Origin: an uncultured Prevotellaceae bacterium
Lineage (GTDB): Bacteria > Bacteroidota > Bacteroidia > Bacteroidales > Bacteroidaceae
Reading direction: 5' to 3'
Assembly (NCBI GenBank): GCA_946403615.1
Contig: CAMJAO010000064.1
Coordinates: forward strand, 1 to 9,489
Length of the DNA stretch: 9,489 nucleotides
Each line of letters starts with the position of its first letter. Position 1 is the first letter of the stretch. Below the pieces are notes generated by a model. It did not search any database. It was not told where the DNA came from and saw only the letters and a list, made by a program, of their open reading frames with translations. Below are positions 1 through 5,654 of this stretch, piece by piece. A program made the translations under genes and the position numbers.

Positions 1-1
1 T

Positions 2-694
2 GACCTTACCATCCGCGATGGTGAGACCCACGCCATCATGGGGCCTAACGGCTCAGGAAAGAGCACACTAAGCGCGGTGCTCGTAGGCAATCCGCTATAC
101 GAGGTGACTGAAGGAACCATCTTCTTCAACGGGAAAAACCTTTTGGAGATGAAACCCGAAGACCGGGCACATGAGGGGCTCTTCCTCTCATTCCAGTATC
201 CCGTGGAGATACCGGGCGTGTCGATGACCAATTTCATGCGTGCCGCCATCAACGAAAAAAGGAAGTATGAAGGCTTGGAGCCGCTCAACGCCGCAGAGTT
301 TCTCAAACTCATGCGCGAGAAACGGAAAATCGTTGAACTTGACAGCAAACTGTCTTCACGCTCCGTGAACGAAGGATTCAGCGGGGGTGAGAAGAAACGC
401 AACGAGATATTCCAGATGGCTATGCTCGAGCCCAAACTCGCCATCCTCGACGAGACCGACTCGGGACTTGATGTAGATGCCATGCGTATCGTGGCTGAGG
501 GTGTCAATAAACTGCGTACGGCAAACAACAGCCGCATCGTCATCACCCATTACGACCGCCTTTTGGAAATGATACGTCCCGAAGTGGTACATGTGCTTTA
601 TCAAGGACGCATTGTGAAAACGGCAGGTCCTGAACTCGCCAATGAAATCCAACAGCGAGGCTACGACTGGATCAAGGCCGAAACGGAACAATAA
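2..694 (+). CDS. sufC: Fe-S cluster assembly ATPase SufC (5' end outside window)
   Basis: This is the ABC-type ATPase of the SUF iron-sulfur assembly machine; it binds SufB and SufD in the cytoplasm and drives conformational change during cluster building. The frame is open from base 2, upstream of the first ATG at 38, and already reads as the conserved beta-strand before the P-loop (DLTIRDGETHAI), so about 20 N-terminal residues are missing and ATG38 is not the start. Visible motifs, counted from base 2, are Walker A GPNGSGKS (about 14-21), the SufC-type signature SGGEKKRNEI, Walker B with the typical SufC sequence LDETDSGLD, and the switch histidine in ITHYD. The ETDSGLD and SGGEKKRNEI forms separate SufC from transporter ATPases. 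sufD follows after 39 nt and sufS after that, so this is a suf operon; sufB is expected to the left but is not visible. No promoter for it lies in the window. Confidence 0.97.
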   Translation, partial: DLTIRDGETHAIMGPNGSGKSTLSAVLVGNPLYEVTEGTIFFNGKNLLEMKPEDRAHEGLFLSFQYPVEIPGVSMTNFMRAAINEKRKYEGLEPLNAAEFLKLMREKRKIVELDSKLSSRSVNEGFSGGEKKRNEIFQMAMLEPKLAILDETDSGLDVDAMRIVAEGVNKLRTANNSRIVITHYDRLLEMIRPEVVHVLYQGRIVKTAGPELANEIQQRGYDWIKAETEQ

Positions 695-733
695 CACCTT
701 AGGAATGACAACTCCTATAGTACCATCAACAAA

Positions 734-2077
734 ATGAAAAGCGAAAGCCAATATATTGATTTATACCGTCAGGCGGGTGAGATGATAGCCCGTCACTCGG
801 CACCCCCGATGAATGCCGTCCGCGATGCCGCGTTCGACGATTTTCAGCGGCTCGGCTTTCCGTCACAGAAAGTGGAACGGTATAAATACACCGACATACA
901 GCAACTCTTTGCACCCGATTACGGCCTGAACCTTAACCGGCTTGACATTCCTGTCAACCCCTATGACGCATTCAGGTGTGATGTGCCCAATCTCAGCACC
1001 TCGCTCTATTTCGTGGTCAACGACATGTTCTATAACCGGATGTTGCCTAAAAGCCTGCTGCCAGAGGGCGTCGTCGTGCAATCATTATGCAAATACGCAC
1101 AACAACACCCCGATTTCGTCGCCAAATACTACGCCAAATTGGCTGACACAAAAGAGGATGCCGTCACCGCACTGAACACCATGCTAGCACAAGACGGACT
1201 GCTCGTCTATGTGCCGCGGGGGGTGCATGTTGACAAGGCAATACAAATCATCAACATTCTGCGTGCCGACGTAGAACTGATGGTCAACCGCCGTGTGTTA
1301 ATTGTCATAGAAGACGGTGCCGAAGCCAAACTGCTGTTCTGCGATCATGCCGCCGACGACCGCGCATTCCTTACCACACAAGTCATTGAAACGTATGTGG
1401 GCGAGAACGCGTCGCTCGAGTTGTATTGTCTGGAAGAGACCCATTACAAAAACACACGCGTTAGCAACTTATACATCGAGCAACAGGCAAACAGCCGCCT
1501 CTGTCATCATCTCATCACTCTCCACAACGGAACGACCCGCAACCGAACCGATCTGGTGTTCAAAGGCGAAGGGGCGGAATGCTCGCTCAACGGCAGTGTC
1601 ATCGCCGACCGCACCCAACATATTGACAATAACACGCTGATAGACCATCAGGCGGCTCACTGTACATCGAACGAACTCTACAAATACGTCCTCGATGAGC
1701 AGGCCACCGGCGCATTCGCAGGAAAGGTGCTGGTAAGGCCGGGCGCACAGAAGACCGTATCGCAGGAGCGAAATCAGAACCTGTGTGCCACACGTGAGGC
1801 CAGGATGTACACACAGCCCATGCTCGAGATTTACGCCGACGATGTGAAATGCTCACATGGCAGCACCGTGGGCCAACTCAACGATGCGGCACTCTTCTAC
1901 ATGCGCCAACGCGGTGTGCCCTTGCACGAAGCCAAACTGCTTTTACAACTTGCTTTTGCCAACGAGGTGATAGACCAGATAACACTCATCCCACTGCGCG
2001 ACAGATTGCACTATCTGGTAGAAAAACGCTTCCGTGGCGAACTCAGCAAATGCGAAGGATGCAAGTTGTGTAAATAG
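734..2077 (+). CDS. sufD: Fe-S cluster assembly protein SufD
   Basis: SufD is the scaffold partner of SufB in the SufBC2D complex, where Fe-S clusters are built de novo. The 447-residue product has the N-terminal helical region with the family's G-P-x-x-x-x-E-x-x-K-Y-T pattern (GFPSQKVERYKYT, 41-53), then the long right-handed beta-helix core (about 155-400), including the QERNQNL and DVKCSHGSTVGQL (371-382) segments. H375 in the latter corresponds, by motif position, to the SufD histidine implicated at the SufB-SufD interface. The protein ends in a cysteine-rich tail with C440, C443 and C446 (CxxCxxC), which the core scaffold function does not need. ATG734 is chosen because it lies 39 nt after sufC and gives a normal family N-terminus; there is no clear Shine-Dalgarno sequence, as usual in Bacteroidota. 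A hairpin repeat begins immediately after the stop codon. Confidence 0.96.
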   Translation: MKSESQYIDLYRQAGEMIARHSAPPMNAVRDAAFDDFQRLGFPSQKVERYKYTDIQQLFAPDYGLNLNRLDIPVNPYDAFRCDVPNLSTSLYFVVNDMFYNRMLPKSLLPEGVVVQSLCKYAQQHPDFVAKYYAKLADTKEDAVTALNTMLAQDGLLVYVPRGVHVDKAIQIINILRADVELMVNRRVLIVIEDGAEAKLLFCDHAADDRAFLTTQVIETYVGENASLELYCLEETHYKNTRVSNLYIEQQANSRLCHHLITLHNGTTRNRTDLVFKGEGAECSLNGSVIADRTQHIDNNTLIDHQAAHCTSNELYKYVLDEQATGAFAGKVLVRPGAQKTVSQERNQNLCATREARMYTQPMLEIYADDVKCSHGSTVGQLNDAALFYMRQRGVPLHEAKLLLQLAFANEVIDQITLIPLRDRLHYLVEKRFRGELSKCEGCKLCK

Positions 2078-2078
2078 T

Positions 2079-2106
2079 ACCCACCCCGACCCTCCCGAAG
2101 GGAGGG
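2079..2106 (+). repeat. Post-stop hairpin repeat, copy 1 (after sufD)
   Basis: The repeat begins 1-2 nt after the sufD stop with ACCCACCCCGACC and runs into the perfect inverted repeat CCCTCCC-GAA-GGGAGGG (2090-2106), a 7-bp GC-rich stem with a 3-nt loop. It is followed by AATTT, not a long T tract, so it is at best a weak intrinsic terminator. It could instead protect mRNA 3' ends or attenuate transcription between sufD and sufS. The same motif recurs after sufS, rnhB and the M16 peptidase gene. Confidence 0.8.
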
Positions 2107-2110
2107 AATT

Positions 2111-2164
2111 TAGAAGCAAGAGGCAAGAAGCAAGAGATGTGTCAAGAACACTAAGCCCTCAACC
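2111..2164 (+). repeat. Purine-rich repeat tail shared with the copy after sufS
   Basis: Directly after the hairpin comes a stretch built on GCAAGA units (AAGCAAGAGGCAAGAAGCAAG). It runs into 2131-2159, which matches 3584-3612 at 27 of 29 positions. The match shows that the repeat is longer than its hairpin. No protein is encoded here. Confidence 0.7.
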
Positions 2165-2180
2165 ATAGGACTATTGTCTC

Positions 2181-2255
2181 CACTCCTAAACACCTTCACT
2201 CCTAAAAGTGCACTAAATTCTCTACGCTCAACCCTCAACCGCTTTCACTCCTGAA
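2181..2255 (+). repeat. Three CACTCCTrAA repeats in the G-poor sufS leader
   Basis: The decamer CACTCCTAAA occurs at 2181-2190 and 2197-2206, and CACTCCTGAA occurs at 2246-2255. The whole 2150-2272 stretch is strikingly poor in G on the + strand and has no convincing promoter or Shine-Dalgarno sequence before the sufS ATG. Its role is unknown; an unstructured leader or slippage-grown low-complexity sequence are both possible. Confidence 0.55.
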
Positions 2256-2272
2256 CTCCCAAATAATTCCCA

Positions 2273-3481
2273 ATGAATAAAAACATCCGCTCCGATTTTC
2301 CGATACTCGCACGTACGGTTTATGACCGTCCGTTGGTATATCTCGACAATGCTGCCACCACACAGAAGCCGTTGTGTGTGCTCGACGCCATGCGCGACGA
2401 ATATCTTAATGTCAACGCCAATGTGCATCGTGGTGTGCATTATCTCTCACAACAAGCCACCGACCTGCATGAGGCGGCACGTGAGACCGTGAGACGCTTT
2501 ATCAATGCCCGCAGCGCATCGGAGATTATCTTCACACGCGGCACCACAGAGAGCATGAATCTGGTGGCATCGTCATTCTCCGACGCGTTTATGAAAGCCG
2601 GCGACGAGGTCATCGTGTCCGTTATGGAGCATCACTCCAACATCGTGCCATGGCAATTGCAGGCGGCGAAAAAAGGCATCGCTATCCGCGTCATACCCAT
2701 GACCGACCGTGGTGAACTTGATATTGAGGCTTACCGCCAGTTGTTTACCGACCGCACACGTTTGGTCAGTGTGACCCATGTGAGCAATGTGCTCGGTACG
2801 GTCAACCCTGTCGAAGACATCATACGTATAGCGCATGAGCATGACGTGCCGGTACTGATAGACGGAGCACAGAGCACACCCCATTTCGCTGTCGACATGC
2901 AGGCGATGGATTGTGATTTCTTCGCATTCAGCGGACATAAGATTTACGGACCTACGGGCATCGGCGTGCTTTATGGCAAAGAGGAATGGCTTGACCGTAT
3001 GCCGCCCTATCAAGGTGGAGGTGAGATGATAGAACGGGTAAGTTTCGAAAAAACCACCTTCGAGCGCCTGCCTTTCAAGTTTGAGGCAGGAACGCCCGAT
3101 TATGTGGCCACGGTGGGACTGGCCAAGGCATTAGATTATGTAAGCGGCATCGGTATGGAGCAGATACATGACCATGAGTCGGCCCTGACCCACTACTGCA
3201 TGGAGCAGCTGCGTACCATCGACGGTATCCGCCTCTTCGGCGAGGCTCCGGGAAAGGATGCTGTCGTCTCATTTCTCGTAGGCGATATCCACCATTTGGA
3301 CATGGGCACGCTGCTCGACCGTTTAGGTATAGCGGTTCGCACTGGCCATCATTGTGCCGAACCCCTGATGACGCGCCTCGGCATACAAGGTACCGTCCGC
3401 GCATCGTTCGCCCTCTACAACACCCGCGACGAAGTGGATGCGCTCGTAGCCGGCATCCGCCGCGTCAGTCAGATGTTTTAG
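2273..3481 (+). CDS. sufS: Cysteine desulfurase SufS
   Basis: SufS is a PLP-dependent enzyme that converts L-cysteine to L-alanine and holds the sulfur as a persulfide for delivery to the SufBCD scaffold. The 402-residue product shows the full group II desulfurase set: the cofactor-stacking histidine in EHHSN (119-123), N172 in VSNVLGT, D197 and Q200 in IDGAQ, the Schiff-base lysine K223 in SGHKIYGPTGIG, the catalytic cysteine C361 in RTGHHCAEP, and R376 in VRASF for substrate carboxylate binding. These positions fall within a few residues of the well-studied E. coli enzyme, so the protein looks complete and active. The ATG at 2273 gives the usual N-terminus (IRSDFPIL). It is separated from sufD by 195 nt of repeat sequence, unusually long for an operon gap. 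A sulfur-transfer partner such as SufE or SufU is not seen in the window. Confidence 0.97.
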   Translation: MNKNIRSDFPILARTVYDRPLVYLDNAATTQKPLCVLDAMRDEYLNVNANVHRGVHYLSQQATDLHEAARETVRRFINARSASEIIFTRGTTESMNLVASSFSDAFMKAGDEVIVSVMEHHSNIVPWQLQAAKKGIAIRVIPMTDRGELDIEAYRQLFTDRTRLVSVTHVSNVLGTVNPVEDIIRIAHEHDVPVLIDGAQSTPHFAVDMQAMDCDFFAFSGHKIYGPTGIGVLYGKEEWLDRMPPYQGGGEMIERVSFEKTTFERLPFKFEAGTPDYVATVGLAKALDYVSGIGMEQIHDHESALTHYCMEQLRTIDGIRLFGEAPGKDAVVSFLVGDIHHLDMGTLLDRLGIAVRTGHHCAEPLMTRLGIQGTVRASFALYNTRDEVDALVAGIRRVSQMF

Positions 3482-3486
3482 AGAAA

Positions 3487-3513
3487 GCCCCCACCCTGAC
3501 TCCTTCAAGGAAG
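3487..3513 (+). repeat. Post-stop hairpin repeat, copy 2a (after sufS)
   Basis: Five bases after the sufS stop, GCCCCCACCCTGAC leads into a small inverted repeat TCCTT-C-AAGGA (3501-3511). It has the same left arm as the next unit (3514-3544) but a diverged and shorter stem, so the two look like a tandem duplication in which one hairpin has drifted. Confidence 0.65.
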
Positions 3514-3544
3514 GCCCCCACCCTGACCCTCCCCGAGGGGAGGG
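3514..3544 (+). repeat. Post-stop hairpin repeat, copy 2b (after sufS)
   Basis: The second unit carries GCCCCCACCCTGACC followed by the perfect inverted repeat CCCTCCCC-GA-GGGGAGGG (3527-3544), an 8-bp stem and the strongest hairpin of the family here. No T tract follows, so simple intrinsic termination is not clearly indicated, although it sits where the suf transcript would be expected to end. Confidence 0.8.
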
Positions 3545-3575
3545 CATAGCAAGGGCGCTAAGCCAATAATATGGA

Positions 3576-3636
3576 GCAAGGGGCAAGAGATGTGTCAAGG
3601 ACACTAAACCCTAAACCCTCTACCCTAAACCTTTAG
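3576..3636 (+). repeat. Repeat tail with telomere-like CCCTAAA tract
   Basis: This follows hairpin 2b. The part at 3584-3612 matches 2131-2159 at 27 of 29 positions. It then becomes a near-tandem AAACCCTAAACCCT tract with CCCTAAAC again near 3623-3630. The stretch is non-coding and ends at the 3' end of the small minus-strand gene. Confidence 0.65.
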
Positions 3637-3642
3637 ATTGGC

Positions 3643-3891
3643 TTACAACCCGCTCTTCTTCCCTTTCCAAAGAGAGAAAGCGAAGAAGGCAACGGCGATA
3701 AGACGGAGCATATCGGGGATGGGAAGCGGCATGACCGTCATAATGAAGGAGCCGACCGAGGCGGTGAGCCACGATGATTGCTGCTCGTTCAACTCCTTCT
3801 CCAAAAGCGATGAATAATACTTGCGTAAGGTGTCTGACATGTTTTCATGGTTAGTTGATGTGGCGCTGGTGTAATTAAAATCTGTTTTCAT
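3643..3891 (-). CDS. Small hypothetical membrane protein
   Basis: I do not recognise this family. Starting at ATG 3891 the product is 82 residues: a polar, charged N-terminal half with a helical stretch (LRKYYSSLLEKELNEQQSS), then a hydrophobic half of about 35 residues (WLTASVGSFIMTVMP and MLRLIAVAFFAFSLW) broken by PLPIP, and a basic tail KGKKSGL. This suggests one or two membrane helices in a hairpin. The open frame extends to 3954, but the first codons there would overlap a TATCTTTG promoter box at 3920-3927. ATG 3891 is therefore preferred; ATG 3840 (MSDTLRKYY) is a second option. It is convergent with sufS and divergent from rnhB. The coding call rests on its placement, its promoter and the membrane pattern, not on homology. 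Confidence 0.6.
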   Translation of the reverse strand: MKTDFNYTSATSTNHENMSDTLRKYYSSLLEKELNEQQSSWLTASVGSFIMTVMPLPIPDMLRLIAVAFFAFSLWKGKKSGL

Positions 3892-3919
3892 ATCTACTGT
3901 GTTTTTAATGTTCATGCCG

Positions 3920-3946
3920 CAAAGATAAACCATGGTTGTGCACAAA
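3920..3946 (-). promoter_or_regulatory. Bacteroidota-type promoter box and palindrome for the small membrane protein gene
   Basis: On the minus strand TATCTTTG (3927-3920) matches the TAnnTTTG -7 box exactly and lies about 28 nt before ATG 3891. The perfect palindrome TTGTGCACAA (3936-3945) lies just upstream and partly overlaps the only nearby TTTG, whose 15-nt spacing is shorter than the usual 19-21. The palindrome could be an operator; that part is speculative. Confidence 0.5.
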
Positions 3947-3996
3947 TAGTTCACTCCAAATTTTTCGGGTATAATTTAAGGATATTTAACAATAAG

Positions 3997-4605
3997 ATGC
4001 TAAAAAGCCATTATTACGAAGGATTAGTCGAAGCCGGTTGCGATGAAGCGGGACGCGGTTGCCTTGCAGGCAGTGTCTATGCCGCGGCTGTCATCTTCCC
4101 GCCTGACTATCAGAATGCCGATCTGAACGATTCGAAACAGTTGACCGACCGTCGCCGCCATCTCTTGCGCGAGGTCATTGAGCGTGATGCCTTGGCTTGG
4201 GCGGTGGGGATCGTCACGGCGGAAGAGATAGACAAAATCAATATCCTCAACGCCTCGATTCTCGCCATGCACCGTGCACTCGACGGGCTCAAAGTGCGCC
4301 CGCAAGCAGTCATCGTCGACGGCAACCGTTTCAAGCCCTATCAGCAACTACCCAGCACCACCATAGTCAAAGGCGACGGCAAATACCTGTCTATAGCAGC
4401 CGCCAGCATCCTGGCCAAAACCTATCGAGACGACTATATGGACCAATTGGCCGAGGAATACCCCCAATACGATTGGAAGCGCAACAAAGGATATCCCACA
4501 CGCGCCCATCGTGAAGCCATCCGCCAATACGGCATCACGCCCTATCACCGCCGATCATACAACCTGCTTGGTGACGGCGAACTCACACTACAATTTGAGA
4601 TGTAA
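3997..4605 (+). CDS. rnhB: Ribonuclease HII
   Basis: RNase HII cleaves RNA in RNA-DNA hybrids, in particular 5' of single ribonucleotides embedded in DNA, and so starts ribonucleotide excision repair. The 202-residue product is of normal bacterial length. It has the opening catalytic motif DEAGRGCLAG (D16, E17), NDSKQLT (44-50), VDGN with D108, KGD with D127 (a probable fourth metal ligand), the SIAAASILAKTYRD block (132-145), and NKGYPT with the tyrosine Y166 expected to recognise the ribonucleotide junction. ATG 3997 gives the family N-terminus directly before the first beta-strand. It appears to be a single-gene unit, divergent from the small membrane protein gene. The 42-nt region upstream is AT-rich, with TATAAT-like sequence near 3970 but no clean TAnnTTTG box. 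A post-stop hairpin repeat follows. Confidence 0.97.
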   Translation: MLKSHYYEGLVEAGCDEAGRGCLAGSVYAAAVIFPPDYQNADLNDSKQLTDRRRHLLREVIERDALAWAVGIVTAEEIDKINILNASILAMHRALDGLKVRPQAVIVDGNRFKPYQQLPSTTIVKGDGKYLSIAAASILAKTYRDDYMDQLAEEYPQYDWKRNKGYPTRAHREAIRQYGITPYHRRSYNLLGDGELTLQFEM

Positions 4606-4635
4606 AAACCCACACCAACCCTCCCAAAGGGAGGG
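4606..4635 (+). repeat. Post-stop hairpin repeat, copy 3 (after rnhB)
   Basis: Starting right after the rnhB stop, AAACCCACACCAACC leads into the perfect inverted repeat CCCTCCC-AAA-GGGAGGG (4619-4635). The stem is identical to copy 1 with a different loop. It is followed by GAGAGG rather than a T tract. Confidence 0.8.
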
Positions 4636-4691
4636 AGAGGCTCACACCCTCAAAACCTTAAACCTCGTAACCTAACCACCTAAACTCATTC
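4636..4691 (+). repeat. G-poor AACCTnAA-type tract before the WYL gene
   Basis: The stretch between the hairpin and the next ATG contains CTCAAAACCTTAAACC, CGTAACCTAACC and ACCTAAAC, imperfect repeats of an AACCTAA unit with almost no G. It resembles the tracts after copies 1 and 2 in composition and position but not in exact sequence. No promoter box is evident, so the WYL gene may be read through from rnhB. Confidence 0.45.
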
Positions 4692-5594
4692 ATGCGTCAC
4701 GATAAACTACAGAAGGAATTAGAGTTGTTGGCATTTCTTTCTGCCAACCACCATTACACCGTCAGCGAGATATGCGATCAAATGGACATATCGCGCCGTA
4801 GCATGTATTATTACCTCCATTTCTTCGAAGAGGCGGGTTTTAAGGTCGAGAACAACAACGGAATCTATCACATCAACCGTGAATCGCCTTTCTTCAGAAG
4901 GATGTTCGACATCATCAGTTTCACCGAAGACGAGGCAGTAGCCATGCAACGTCTTCTGCTTCAGGTCGATACGCCTGATGCCGTTATCGCAAAGATAAAA
5001 CGCAAATTTGAACGCTTTTACGATTTCCATATCCTCGACAACGAACAGTTGAGGCAGAAAAACGCACAAATAGTCAGCACACTGTATGATGCCGTCAAAT
5101 ACGAGCGGCAAGTGTGGCTCAAAGGATACTCTTCGGCCAATAGCAACACTACGAGCGACCGTTTGGTCGAACCGTTTCTCTTTATGAACAACAACCGCGA
5201 GATACGTTGTTATGAGTTGGCTTCAGGCAAGAACAAGACCTTCAAACTGACCCGTATGACGGATGTGGAAATGTTGGAAACGGAGTGGCAGCATCGCGAC
5301 AAGCACAAGCAAATGTTCACTGACATCTTCATGTTCAGCGGCGAAGAGCGATATCAGGTGCAATTGCGTATGGGACGATTGGCGGCCAATCTTATCCGAG
5401 AGGAGTATCCCGCTTCGGAATGGTTTTTGAAAGAAGAGGGCGACGGCCGTTGGCTGCTCAGCCTCGATGTGTGCAGTTTTCTGGGCATTGGCAGGTTTGT
5501 CCTCGGGCTATTAGATGACATCGAGGTGCTGGGCTGCGATGCCTTCAAAGGCTATCTGCGACAATACATCGAAACGGTGCAAACAAAACTTTGA
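4692..5594 (+). CDS. WYL-domain transcriptional regulator (YafY-like)
   Basis: The 300-residue protein has the three-part build of YafY/DeoR-like WYL regulators. There is an N-terminal helix-turn-helix (about 5-62), with YTVSEICDQMDISRRSMYYYLHFF as the turn and recognition helix. A middle WYL ligand-sensing domain follows (about 135-200, with VWLKGYSS and REIRCYELASG in place of the strict WYL triplet). The C-terminal region (about 208-298, from FMFSGEERYQVQLRM onward) resembles the WCX extension. Members of this family bind DNA and respond to small molecules or nucleic-acid ligands, but the target and ligand cannot be read from sequence. It lies 86 nt after rnhB on the same strand, with repeat sequence between, and is convergent with the M16 peptidase gene. 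There is no nearby defence, CRISPR or restriction gene, so a link to phage defence is not supported. Confidence 0.88.
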   Translation: MRHDKLQKELELLAFLSANHHYTVSEICDQMDISRRSMYYYLHFFEEAGFKVENNNGIYHINRESPFFRRMFDIISFTEDEAVAMQRLLLQVDTPDAVIAKIKRKFERFYDFHILDNEQLRQKNAQIVSTLYDAVKYERQVWLKGYSSANSNTTSDRLVEPFLFMNNNREIRCYELASGKNKTFKLTRMTDVEMLETEWQHRDKHKQMFTDIFMFSGEERYQVQLRMGRLAANLIREEYPASEWFLKEEGDGRWLLSLDVCSFLGIGRFVLGLLDDIEVLGCDAFKGYLRQYIETVQTKL

Positions 5595-5616
5595 CAATAC
5601 CTTCCAACCTCTTATT

Positions 5617-5645
5617 CCCTCCTGCAGGGAGGGTCAGGATGGGTC
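5617..5645 (-). repeat. Post-stop hairpin repeat, copy 4 (inverted, after M16 gene)
   Basis: Read on the minus strand, about 10 nt past the M16 stop, the sequence is ACCCATCCTGACC followed by CCCTCCCTGCAGGAGGG. This is the same left arm as copies 1-3 and a CCCTCC/GGAGGG stem (centre near 5625). It sits between two convergent genes but is oriented with the M16 gene, keeping the rule that each copy follows a stop codon in the sense direction. Confidence 0.75.
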
Positions 5646-5654
5646 TTAACAGAA

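Noticed and set aside
356..751. 131-codon open frame on the minus strand
   Set aside because: It lies opposite sufC and the start of sufD, which have complete family motifs; no motif or promoter supports it, so it is a shadow of real coding sequence.
2573..3013. 146-codon minus-strand frame inside sufS
   Set aside because: It is fully antisense to the catalytic core of SufS and shows no recognisable domain.
4692..5594. WYL regulator as a marker of a phage-defence island
   Set aside because: WYL proteins can accompany defence genes, but its neighbours here are rnhB and an M16 peptidase, with no restriction, CRISPR or toxin gene in reach.
2079..5645. CRISPR array made by the repeated GC-rich hairpins
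   Set aside because: The copies are kilobases apart between genes, vary in sequence and orientation, and have no uniform spacers or cas genes nearby.
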